Assembly (NCBI GenBank): GCA_046263055.1
Contig: JBHELO010000045.1
Span: 1 to 11,883, forward strand
Source: DATAQC01 sp046263055
GTDB lineage: Bacteria; Actinomycetota; Acidimicrobiia; Acidimicrobiales; AC-14
DNA: 11,883 nt
Direction: 5' to 3'
Shown here: positions 5,807 to 11,883 of the stretch, one piece after another
Layout of the letters: each line of letters starts with the position of its first letter
Position numbering within the stretch: position 1 is the stretch's first letter
Translations under genes and position numbers: made by a program
Notes under the pieces: generated by a model
Seen by the model: only the letters and a program-made list of their open reading frames with translations
What the model was told of the DNA's origin: nothing
Database searches by the model: none

Positions 5807-7035
5807 GTGTGCGAAGTTCCTTCCCGGCTCGTCGCCCGGCGATGCCCGCCCCGTCCGGCGTGGTGCGGAGCTGCCCGGCGATCGGTCACCCACCGTTGTA
5901 CCGCCTTTTCCGCTGCTCGGCGGCCTCGGCGGTCGGCTTCCAGTACAACATCCACGCTGTCGGCGGCTGTTCCATCGTGGCCGTCGAGTACCTCCCGTAT
6001 CACGTCGGCGATCGCGACCCATGGAATGAGCGATTTCCGAAAGGCGTCCACCGCCACCTCGTTGGCGGCGTTGAGCCAGGCGGGGGCGGTTTCGCCCGCC
6101 CGACCGGCCTGGTAGGCCAGGTCGAGGCAGGGAAAGGCGGCCCGGTCGGGCGGCTCGAAGTCGAGGGAGGTGGCGTCCGCCCAGTCCAGGGCCCCGAAGG
6201 CCACGCCGCTGCGGTCGGGCCAGGCCAGGGCGTAGCCGATGGGCAGGCGCATGTCGGGCCGGGAGAGCTGGGCGACGGTGGCGCCGTCGGAGAACTCCAC
6301 CATCGAGTGCACGACCGACTGGGGGTGGACGACCACGTCGATGTGGTCGTAGCCCACGCCGAACAGCTCGTGGGCCTCGATGACCTCCAACCCCTTGTTC
6401 ATGAGCGTGGACGAGTCGATGGTGATCTTCGGTCCCATGCTCCAGGTGGGATGGGCCAGGGCGTCCTCCAGGGTCACCTCCGCCAGCTCGGCCGCCGTCC
6501 GCCCCCGGAACGGCCCGCCACTGGCGGTCAGAACGATGCGGGCCACCCGCGTGGGGTCGCCGGCGGCCCGTAGGCACTGGTGCACGGCGCAGTGCTCGGA
6601 GTCCACGGGCACGATCTCCGCCCCCGGCGTGGCCCGGGCCCGTTGCACGACCGGCCCGCCGGCGATCAGGGACTCCTTGTTGGCCAGGGCCAGCCGGGAC
6701 CCCGCCTCCAGGGCGGCCAAGGTGACGGGCAGGCCGGCGAAGCCCACCACCCCGTTGACCACCACGTCGGCCCCTGCCGCCACCGTGGCCAGGGCCTCGG
6801 GGCCGGCCAGCACCTCGGTGCCGGGGGGCACCAGGCCGGCAAGCTCACGGGCCCGGGAGGCGTCGGCCACCGCCACCCGCTCGGGCCGCAGGCGGCGTGC
6901 CTGCTCGCCCAGGAGGTCCACCGACGTGGACGCCGCCAGGGCCACCACCCGGTAGCGCTCGGGCTCGGCCTCCACCACCTCCACCGCCTGGGTGCCGATG
7001 GAGCCGGTGGACCCCACCAGACTCACGGTCCTCAT
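5803..7035 (-). CDS. dxr: 1-deoxy-D-xylulose 5-phosphate reductoisomerase
   Basis: Dxr converts DXP to MEP using NADPH and a divalent metal, the first committed step of the MEP pathway. The 410-residue protein shows the NADPH-binding GSTGSIG at 8-14, LANKES at 117-122, VDSEH at 144-148 with metal ligands D145 and E147, ASGGPFR at 171-177, the MNKGLEVIEA segment with the third ligand E217, HPQSVVHSM at 237-245, PDMRLPI and LNAANEVAVDAF at 321-332. The ATG at 7033-7035 lies 25 bases after cdsA and has no clear Shine-Dalgarno. From about residue 332 onward the codons end in A or T far more often than elsewhere, and the last ~30 residues (from about 381) are a basic tail past the usual fold, ending in the ATGA overlap with rseP. 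Confidence 0.96.
   Translation of the reverse strand: MRTVSLVGSTGSIGTQAVEVVEAEPERYRVVALAASTSVDLLGEQARRLRPERVAVADASRARELAGLVPPGTEVLAGPEALATVAAGADVVVNGVVGFAGLPVTLAALEAGSRLALANKESLIAGGPVVQRARATPGAEIVPVDSEHCAVHQCLRAAGDPTRVARIVLTASGGPFRGRTAAELAEVTLEDALAHPTWSMGPKITIDSSTLMNKGLEVIEAHELFGVGYDHIDVVVHPQSVVHSMVEFSDGATVAQLSRPDMRLPIGYALAWPDRSGVAFGALDWADATSLDFEPPDRAAFPCLDLAYQAGRAGETAPAWLNAANEVAVDAFRKSLIPWVAIADVIREVLDGHDGTAADSVDVVLEADRRGRRAAEKAVQRWVTDRRAAPHHAGRGGHRRATSREGTSHT
5947..5973 (-). promoter_or_regulatory. ECF-sigma-like promoter motif inside dxr, upstream of rseP (tentative)
   Basis: The minus strand contains GGAAC at 5969-5973 and GTT at 5947-5949, separated by 19 bases. This resembles the GGAA(C/T)-N16-19-GTT pattern used by actinobacterial ECF factors of the SigE/SigH/SigR type. 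Transcription would start roughly 130 bases upstream of rseP. The motif is short, lies inside coding sequence and could be chance. Confidence 0.2.
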
Positions 7036-7060
7036 GGTCGGTGGCGTCGCCGCAGGCCGC

Positions 7061-8905
7061 TCAGGTGAACTTCAGGACGCGCATCAGGTAGTAGGTGGCG
7101 GGGACCACGAAGAGCAGCGCGTCGATGCGGTCGAGCATGCCGCCGTGGGCGGGGAGGATCGACCCCATGTCCTTGACGCCCAGGTCCCGCTTGAGCATGG
7201 ACTCGCACAGGTCGCCGAGGGGGGCGGCCACTATGACGACCACGGCCAGGGCCAGCGCCCGCTTGAGGGTCCAGGGGTGGATCTGGGCGACGACCGCCAC
7301 GGCCAGGATGGCGGTGACGACGCACGCCCCCACCATGCCCTCCACCGTCTTGCCGGGGCTGACGTCAGGCATGAGGGGCGTGTTGCCGAACGAGCGCCCG
7401 ATCAGGTAGGCGCCGGCGTCGTAGCCGGCGGTGAGGATCACCGCGCCCAGCAGCAGGCCGATGCCGTCGTTGAAGGGGGCGGTCAGCAGGAGGGCGGCGT
7501 AGCTGCCGAGGATGCCGACGTAGAAGAACCCGAGCAGGGTGGCCCCGGCGTTCACCACCGGCTTCCCCGAATGGACCCCGGTCAGGTACCACAACAGGGT
7601 GAACACCATGAAGAGGGGGAGGGCGAGGTGGAAGCCGTCGATCCCCCGCCAGTAGACGGCGCCCGAGAGCCCGGCGGTGCCGCCCACGCCCAGCAGGGTG
7701 GCCGGGTGCAGGCCGCGGGTCCGCATGGCCTGGAACAGCTCGGCGGAGGCCACCACCAGGACGGCGGTCACCAGCACGACCAGCGCCCTCGGCCCGATGG
7801 CGGCGGCCAGGAGGACCACGGCCAGCGCCACCACCCCGGTGAGGACGGACGTGGTCAGGTCCCGAGAGGCGCCTCCCGATCCGGAGGACGAGGCGGGCGT
7901 GGCCCGGGAACGGCGGGCCGCAGGGCGCGAGGGCGGGGCCGGGCGGCGGCGCGGCCCTCCGGGGGCCGGGGTGGCGGCCGGCGGGGCGGCGGTGGCGGCC
8001 CGGGCCGGGCGGCGGGCGGGGGGGTCCGGGAAGGACAAGAGGTCGTCCTCGTCCTCGGAGGCGGTGCCGGCCCGCAGGGCGCCCAGCCGCGTGTCGGGGT
8101 CGTCGAGCATCTCCTCGCCGAAGTCCGCCTCCTCCCAATCGGTGTGCTGGTCCCGCCACCGGGGGCCGGTGGAGAGCGACGACCATGCCCGCAGGTCGTC
8201 GTCGTTCGCCCCCGGGGCCTCCCCGGCGGGCAGGATACGGGGCACCTCGCCGCTGGGCGGCTCGGTCCAGTGGGGCAACGGCATGGACCCCGAGTCCTCG
8301 GCCCCGCCGAAGGCCCCGAAACGGGCCCCGCCTCCAGGGGGGTCGGGGGCGGCGTCGTCCCAGAACTCGTCGTCGGTGGGCGGCGGGGCACTGCGGTCGT
8401 CGCCTCCCGTCGCCATGGCGGGGCCAGCGTAGCGGCCCTCACCCTCGGGGCCGGGTGGGAGGCGGCCGTCGCCGGTCATACGTTCGCCGGGCCACGGCCC
8501 GTCGAGCGCCGGGCCGGCCCCGGCCGGGCCGGGGTAGGGCCGGCCGGCGGTGGCGGCAGCGGGCGGTGGCGGGGCCGGGGGGCGGGCGGGTGGCTCGACC
8601 ACCGGCGGCTTCTCCACCGCCTGGGGATCGGCGCCCGGGAACCGCAGGGACGGCCGGGGGCCCGACGGCGGCTCGGGGACGTCACCGAACCGGGGGGCGT
8701 CCTCGGGCCGGCGGCCCGCCACCTGTCCCGCCTGGATGGCGGCCGCCGCCTCCTCGGCCCCGATGATGCGAACGCCCTCGGCCGCCTGGCGGGGACCCCG
8801 GCGAGCCCCGGCGCCGGGGACCCCGGCGCCGTCCCCGGCGTCGACGTCGCCCGCACCCGGAAGGTCGAGCGCCTGCGTTCGGTCGTCGGTGTGCCGGTCG
8901 TCCAC
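7061..8905 (-). CDS. cdsA: Phosphatidate cytidylyltransferase with a long disordered N-terminal extension
   Basis: CdsA is an integral membrane enzyme making CDP-diacylglycerol from phosphatidate and CTP, the branch point to bacterial phospholipids. The enzyme proper occupies about residues 348-614 of 614. It has eight or nine hydrophobic segments, SPGKTVEG at 516-523, and the family signature at 569-595: SMLKRDLGVKDMGSILPAHGG followed by MLDRID. Residues 1-347 are extra. They include a short well-formed segment GVRIIGAEEAAAAIQAG (about 44-60) with RRPEDAPRFGDVP (65-77), then Pro/Ala/Gly-rich sequence, then acidic/Trp-containing patches (TDDEFWDDA at 177-185; WEEADFGEEMLDD at 257-269; SEDEDDLLSFPDPP) and a basic stretch before the membrane. 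GTG at 8903-8905 is chosen because GGAGG lies 6 bases upstream (8912-8916); an internal ATG near residue 164 lacks such a site. Located 50 bases after frr. Confidence 0.93.
   Translation of the reverse strand: MDDRHTDDRTQALDLPGAGDVDAGDGAGVPGAGARRGPRQAAEGVRIIGAEEAAAAIQAGQVAGRRPEDAPRFGDVPEPPSGPRPSLRFPGADPQAVEKPPVVEPPARPPAPPPPAAATAGRPYPGPAGAGPALDGPWPGERMTGDGRLPPGPEGEGRYAGPAMATGGDDRSAPPPTDDEFWDDAAPDPPGGGARFGAFGGAEDSGSMPLPHWTEPPSGEVPRILPAGEAPGANDDDLRAWSSLSTGPRWRDQHTDWEEADFGEEMLDDPDTRLGALRAGTASEDEDDLLSFPDPPARRPARAATAAPPAATPAPGGPRRRPAPPSRPAARRSRATPASSSGSGGASRDLTTSVLTGVVALAVVLLAAAIGPRALVVLVTAVLVVASAELFQAMRTRGLHPATLLGVGGTAGLSGAVYWRGIDGFHLALPLFMVFTLLWYLTGVHSGKPVVNAGATLLGFFYVGILGSYAALLLTAPFNDGIGLLLGAVILTAGYDAGAYLIGRSFGNTPLMPDVSPGKTVEGMVGACVVTAILAVAVVAQIHPWTLKRALALAVVVIVAAPLGDLCESMLKRDLGVKDMGSILPAHGGMLDRIDALLFVVPATYYLMRVLKFT
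8809..8831. repeat. Perfect 11-bp G/C inverted repeat at the start of cdsA
   Basis: Positions 8809-8819 and 8821-8831 are exact reverse complements around a single central base at 8820, entirely G/C in the arms. The overlapping 14-mer at 8806-8819 (ccccggcgccgggg) is itself a perfect palindrome, and ggggaccccggcg occurs twice (8791-8803 and 8816-8828). This lies about 75-95 bases inside the cdsA reading frame, encoding Gly/Ala/Pro-rich residues 25-33. A second odd palindrome, 8-bp arms around 8526, spans 8518-8534. In mRNA these would form very stable hairpins; there is no T tract. Confidence 0.6.
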
Positions 8906-8911
8906 GTGCGG

Positions 8912-8916
8912 CCTCC
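8912..8916 (-). promoter_or_regulatory. cdsA: Shine-Dalgarno sequence fixing the cdsA start
   Basis: GGAGG, within AGAGAGGAGG, precedes the GTG at 8905 by 6 bases on the minus strand. It is the best ribosome-binding site anywhere in the long N-terminal frame and is the main reason to include the 347-residue extension in the protein. Confidence 0.8.
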
Positions 8917-8955
8917 TCTCTGTCGGGTCGGCCCGGGGGCCGGCGGCGCCCTCGG

Positions 8956-9513
8956 TCAGTGTTCGAGCAGCTCCTGCTCCTTGCGGGCGAGCATCCGGTC
9001 GATCTCGCTCACGTGGTCGGCCGTCACCTTCTCCAGCTCCTTCTCGGCCCGGTCCAGCTCGTCCACCGAGATCTCGGCGTCGCGCTCCAGCGCCTCCAAC
9101 TCGTGGCGGGCGGTACGGCGCAGGTTGCGCACCGCCACCCGGCCGTCCTCCGCCTTGTGGCGGACCACCTTGACCAGGTCCTTGCGCCGTTCCGACGTGA
9201 GCTGGGGAAAGGTGAGGCGGATCACCGAGCCGTCGTTGGACGGGGTGATGCCGAGGTCGGAGTGCTGGATGGCCTTCTCGATGGCCTTGATGGCGCCCTT
9301 GTCGTAGGGGGCGATTACCAGCAGCCGGGCCTCCGGCACGCTGAAGCCGGCCAGCTGTTGGAGGATCATCTCGGTGCCGTAGTACTCGACCCTCAGCCGC
9401 TCGACCAGGGCCGGGGTGGCCCGCCCCGTGCGCACCGCCCCGAAGTCCGCCTGGGTGTGGGCGACCGCCTTCTCCATCTTGTCGCCCGTCTCCAGGAGGA
9501 TGTCGTCGATCAC
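8956..9513 (-). CDS. frr: Ribosome recycling factor
   Basis: RRF splits post-termination ribosomes together with EF-G. The product is 185 residues, the usual family length, and begins (M)IDDILLETGDKMEKAV, with the conserved FGAVRTGRATPALVE (about 24-38), IAPYDKGAIKAIEKAIQ (about 67-83), a GITPSNDGSVIRL loop and the C-terminal helical arm ending KEQELLEH. The GTG at 9511-9513 is the only start that gives the family N-terminus; its Shine-Dalgarno is a poor G-rich run. It lies 19 bases downstream of pyrH, the standard bacterial order. Confidence 0.97.
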   Translation of the reverse strand: MIDDILLETGDKMEKAVAHTQADFGAVRTGRATPALVERLRVEYYGTEMILQQLAGFSVPEARLLVIAPYDKGAIKAIEKAIQHSDLGITPSNDGSVIRLTFPQLTSERRKDLVKVVRHKAEDGRVAVRNLRRTARHELEALERDAEISVDELDRAEKELEKVTADHVSEIDRMLARKEQELLEH

Positions 9514-9532
9514 CGCCCCACATCCCCGGGAG

Positions 9533-10282
9533 TCATGAAACCAGCGTACCTATCGCCTCCCCCTGGATGGCGCGGCGGATGTTGCCGGGCGCCATGAGGT
9601 CGAAGACCACGATCGGCAGCTCGTTCTCCATGCAGAACGTGATGGCGGTGGAGTCCATGACCCGCAGGCCCCGGTTGAGGACCTCGATGTACTGGACCTC
9701 GTCGAACTTGGTGGCCCCGGGGTTGGTGAGGGGGTCGTCGGTGTACACGCCGTCCACGCCCGAGTGGGTGCCCTTGAGCACCGCCGCCGCCCCGATCTCG
9801 GCCGCCCGCAGGGCGGCGGTGGTGTCGGTGGTGAAGTAGGGGTTCCCGGTGCCACCGGCCATGATGACGATGCGCCCCAGCTCCAGGTGGCGCTGGGCCC
9901 GCCGGCGGATGTAGGGCTCGGCCACCTGGGCCATCTGCACGGCGGTCATGACCCGCGTGGGCTCGCCCAGCTTCTCCAGGGCGTCCTGCAGGGCCAGCGC
10001 GTTGATGATGGTGGCCAGCATGCCCATGGTGTCGGCCTGGGCCCGGTCCATCCCCGCGCCGGCCCCCGCCATGCCCCGCCAGATGTTGCCGCCCCCGACC
10101 ACGATGGCGACCTCCACCCCGAGGTCGCGCCGGACCTCGGCCACCTCCCGGGCGATGCGCCCGACGACCGCGCCGTCGATGCCGTAGCCGGTGGCAGGGT
10201 CGGCGAACGCCTCCCCGGAGAGCTTGAGGACGACGCGCCCCCAGCGACGGTGGCCGCCCCCGCCGGTGATCAGGCCAGGCAC
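9533..10282 (-). CDS. pyrH: Uridylate (UMP) kinase
   Basis: PyrH phosphorylates UMP to UDP in pyrimidine nucleotide synthesis and belongs to the amino-acid kinase fold. The 249-residue protein contains VVLKLSGEAF (17-26), VVGGGNIWRG (61-70), the DTMGMLATIINALALQDAL segment, MAGGTGNPYFTTDTTAA (141-157), LKGTHSGVDGVYTDDP and VMDSTAITFCMEN. Length matches the family; about 14 residues precede the first conserved strand. The GTG at 10280-10282 begins 4 bases after the tsf stop; no other start fits between the tsf stop and the conserved region, and the Shine-Dalgarno is weak, suggesting translational coupling. Confidence 0.96.
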   Translation of the reverse strand: MPGLITGGGGHRRWGRVVLKLSGEAFADPATGYGIDGAVVGRIAREVAEVRRDLGVEVAIVVGGGNIWRGMAGAGAGMDRAQADTMGMLATIINALALQDALEKLGEPTRVMTAVQMAQVAEPYIRRRAQRHLELGRIVIMAGGTGNPYFTTDTTAALRAAEIGAAAVLKGTHSGVDGVYTDDPLTNPGATKFDEVQYIEVLNRGLRVMDSTAITFCMENELPIVVFDLMAPGNIRRAIQGEAIGTLVS

Positions 10283-10286
10283 CCCG

Positions 10287-11081
10287 TCACTGCCCGATGA
10301 CGACTTGGGCGTAGCGGGTGACGGAGGCATGGCCGAGGAACTGGGAGATGGAGAGCTTGGGGTCCCGCACGTAGGGCTGCTCCACGAGCGTGTGCTCCTT
10401 GAAGAAGCCGCCCAGGCGCCCTTCGACGATCTTGGGGACGGCGGCCTCCGGCTTGCCCTCGTTGCGGGTGAGGTTCTCGAGGGTCTGGCGCTCGTCGGCC
10501 ACCCGCTCGGCGGGGACGTCCTCCCGCCGCAGCCACTGGGGCTTGTGGAAGGCGACGTTGAGGGCCACCTCGTGAGCCTGGGCCTCCGTCCCGCCGGCCA
10601 CCTCCACGAGGATGCCGTTGACACCCCGACCGTTCTGGATGTGGAGGTAGGCGTCGAGAACGGAGCCGTCGGGTGCCTCGAACCGGTGGACCTCGCCGAC
10701 GGAGATGTTCTCCTTGAGCTTGAGCCGCAGCGTGTCCACCTCGTCCTGGCGCTCGGCGACGGCCGCCTCGCCCTTGGCCAGCACCAGCTTGGCCAGCTCG
10801 TCGGCCAGGGCGGTGAACTCGGGCGACTTGGCCACGAAGTCGGTCTCGCAGCGCAGGGCCACGAGGGCGGCGACGTTGCCGTCGCGCGCCACCGCCACCG
10901 CCCCCTGGCTGCTGGAACGGTCCGCCCGCTCCTCGGCCTTGGCCATACCCTTCTCCCGCAGCCAGCGCTTGGCCGCTTCGATGTCCCCGCCGTTCTCGGT
11001 CAGGGCCCGCTTGGCGTCCATCATCCCGACGCCCATGGCCTGGCGGAGGGCCTGCACGTCCTTGGCGCTGAAGTCGGCCAC
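10287..11081 (-). CDS. tsf: Elongation factor Ts
   Basis: EF-Ts is the guanine-nucleotide exchange factor for EF-Tu. The 264-residue protein opens with the UBA-like N-terminal domain (FSAKDVQALRQAMGVGMMDA, then LTENGGDIEAAKRWLREKG) and has the EF-Tu contact motif ETDFVAKS at 79-86, followed by the core dimerisation-type domain with IHNG-like IQNGRGVNGILVEV and the C-terminal FLGHASVTRYAQVVIGQ. It is the short, single-chain bacterial form. The GTG at 11079-11081 is preceded by GAGGAGGG inside the last rpsB codons, 8 bases from the start. It begins 3 bases after the rpsB stop, the near-universal rpsB-tsf pairing. Confidence 0.97.
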   Translation of the reverse strand: MADFSAKDVQALRQAMGVGMMDAKRALTENGGDIEAAKRWLREKGMAKAEERADRSSSQGAVAVARDGNVAALVALRCETDFVAKSPEFTALADELAKLVLAKGEAAVAERQDEVDTLRLKLKENISVGEVHRFEAPDGSVLDAYLHIQNGRGVNGILVEVAGGTEAQAHEVALNVAFHKPQWLRREDVPAERVADERQTLENLTRNEGKPEAAVPKIVEGRLGGFFKEHTLVEQPYVRDPKLSISQFLGHASVTRYAQVVIGQ

Positions 11082-11084
11082 CGA

Positions 11085-11883
11085 TCAGCCCTCCTCGGGA
11101 CCGGCGGCGTCCGGCGCGGCCGGCTCCGGGTCGGCGGGACCGGCCGGTGCCTGGTCGGCCGGGGCGGCGTCCACCGGCCCGCCGTCGGCGGCGGGAGCGG
11201 GGGGCTCGGCGGCGGCGGGAGCGGGGGGCTCGGCGGCCGGGGCCGGGCCGCGGCGGGTGGCCATGCGGGCCTCCCGTTCCTGGGCCTGGAGGGCAGCTTG
11301 GCGGCGGGCCTCGGCCTGCTGGTGGGTCCGGCGGGCCTCGGCCTCGGGGTCGGCGGTCGGCGGGGGCTGGGCGGCGGCGACCCGGGCGTGGCGGCGGGAG
11401 GCGATGGTCCGCCCCTCCTCCACCGCGTCGGCGATGATGCGACACATCAAGGTCCCGGCCCGGATGGCGTCGTCGTTGCCGGGGACGACGTACTGGATCA
11501 GGTCGGGGTCGCAGTTGGTGTCGACCACGGCGACGATCGGCATCCCGAGCTTGTTGGCCTCGGTGACGGCGATGTGCTCCTTCTTGGTGTCGATGACGAA
11601 GATGGCGTCGGGCAGCTTGGCGAGGTTGCGGATGCCGCCCAGGTTGCGCTGGAGCTTGTCGAGCTCTCGTCCGAGGATCAGCGCCTCCTTCTTGGGCATG
11701 GCCTCGAAGTCGCCACTGTCCTTCATGCGCTCGTACTCGGTCATCTTTTTGACCCGGGCGCTGATTGTCTGGAAGTTGGTCAGCATCCCGCCCAGCCACC
11801 GCTCGTTCACGTAGGGCATGCCGACGCGGGCCGCGGCGGCGGCGATGGCGTCCTGCGTCTGCTTCTTGGTGCCGACGAAGAGG
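11085..11883 (-). CDS. rpsB: 30S ribosomal protein S2, N-terminus outside window, with long C-terminal tail
   Basis: S2 sits at the 30S head-body junction. The window holds the last 265 residues; by comparison with E. coli about 65 N-terminal residues are missing. Recognisable segments are LFVGTKKQTQDAI, the signature NERWLGGMLTNFQTI, KKEALILGRELDKL, LPDAIFVIDTKKEHIAVTEA, VDTNCDPD and PGNDDAIRAGTLM, ending with EEGRTIASRRHAR. After this the protein continues for about 98 residues that ordinary S2 does not need: an Arg/Glu/Gln/Ala-rich helix-prone stretch and then an Ala/Pro/Glu-rich segment with an internal tandem repeat. The gene heads the visible operon; promoter and start codon are beyond the right edge. 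Confidence 0.96.
   Translation of the reverse strand, partial: LFVGTKKQTQDAIAAAAARVGMPYVNERWLGGMLTNFQTISARVKKMTEYERMKDSGDFEAMPKKEALILGRELDKLQRNLGGIRNLAKLPDAIFVIDTKKEHIAVTEANKLGMPIVAVVDTNCDPDLIQYVVPGNDDAIRAGTLMCRIIADAVEEGRTIASRRHARVAAAQPPPTADPEAEARRTHQQAEARRQAALQAQEREARMATRRGPAPAAEPPAPAAAEPPAPAADGGPVDAAPADQAPAGPADPEPAAPDAAGPEEG
11191..11238. repeat. rpsB: 24-bp tandem duplication in the rpsB tail
   Basis: A 24-bp unit beginning gcgggagcgg at 11191-11214 is repeated immediately at 11215-11238 with a single mismatch at the final base. The unit length is a multiple of three, so the frame is kept; it encodes two copies of an eight-residue Ala/Pro/Glu unit (EPPAPAA-type) in the C-terminal tail of S2. 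It looks like recent replication slippage and may vary between strains. Confidence 0.75.

Noticed and set aside
7061..8415. cdsA starting at the internal ATG near 8415
   Set aside because: No Shine-Dalgarno sequence precedes it, whereas the upstream GTG at 8905 has GGAGG at ideal spacing and the frame stays open with ordered-looking segments between.
1..11883. Mobile elements, CRISPR arrays, phage or defence genes
   Set aside because: No transposase, integrase, terminal repeats, spaced direct repeats or defence-type domains were seen; all genes are core housekeeping except the deacetylase.

Overview
This is a very GC-rich chromosomal window in which every supportable gene lies on the minus strand, so transcription runs from high to low coordinates. 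In transcription order the genes are: rpsB (5' end cut off by the window), tsf, pyrH, frr, cdsA, dxr, rseP (M50 site-2 protease), ispG, a PIG-L/LmbE-type deacetylase, rimP, nusA, ylxR and infB (3' end cut off). GTG and TTG starts, almost complete G/C at third codon positions, dxr-rseP-ispG placed together, and ylxR running straight into infB without ylxQ all fit an Actinomycetota genome. A lineage outside the classical mycobacteria/streptomycetes, such as Acidimicrobiia, is my best guess, but this rests on gene order and protein architecture rather than on any search.

Region 1 (about 8956-11883) is the translation block: ribosomal protein S2, EF-Ts, UMP kinase and ribosome recycling factor, with gaps of only 3, 4 and 19 bases. 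Region 2 (2487-8905) is the envelope and isoprenoid block. CdsA makes CDP-diacylglycerol for phospholipids, Dxr and IspG are two steps of the MEP pathway, RseP is an intramembrane protease of the kind that activates ECF sigma factors, and a zinc-dependent deacetylase of unknown substrate closes the run. dxr and rseP overlap by ATGA; ispG begins 8 bases after rseP; the deacetylase GTG follows the ispG stop codon directly. Region 3 (1-2352) is the rimP-nusA-ylxR-infB block for 30S maturation, transcription elongation/termination and initiation, again with overlapping genes.

The only substantial non-coding stretch is the 134 bases between the deacetylase and rimP. It holds a good -10-like hexamer and, downstream of it, a perfect 8-bp GC-rich stem followed by four T residues. 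This looks like an intrinsic terminator positioned in the rimP leader, so it is either the end of the long upstream operon or an attenuator controlling rimP-nusA-infB. No stretch longer than 300 bases lacks a gene. I see no tRNA, rRNA, mobile element or CRISPR array.

This is mostly an ordinary housekeeping region and I do not see a new multi-gene system. The points worth a second look are the rimP leader, a ylxR gene with no standard start codon upstream of its conserved motif (an ATA overlapping the nusA stop is the best-placed candidate), a CdsA with an extra ~348-residue disordered N-terminus, a local drop in third-position GC at the end of dxr with an ECF-promoter-like motif inside it, the deacetylase inserted in the isoprenoid operon, and the long repetitive C-terminal tail on S2.
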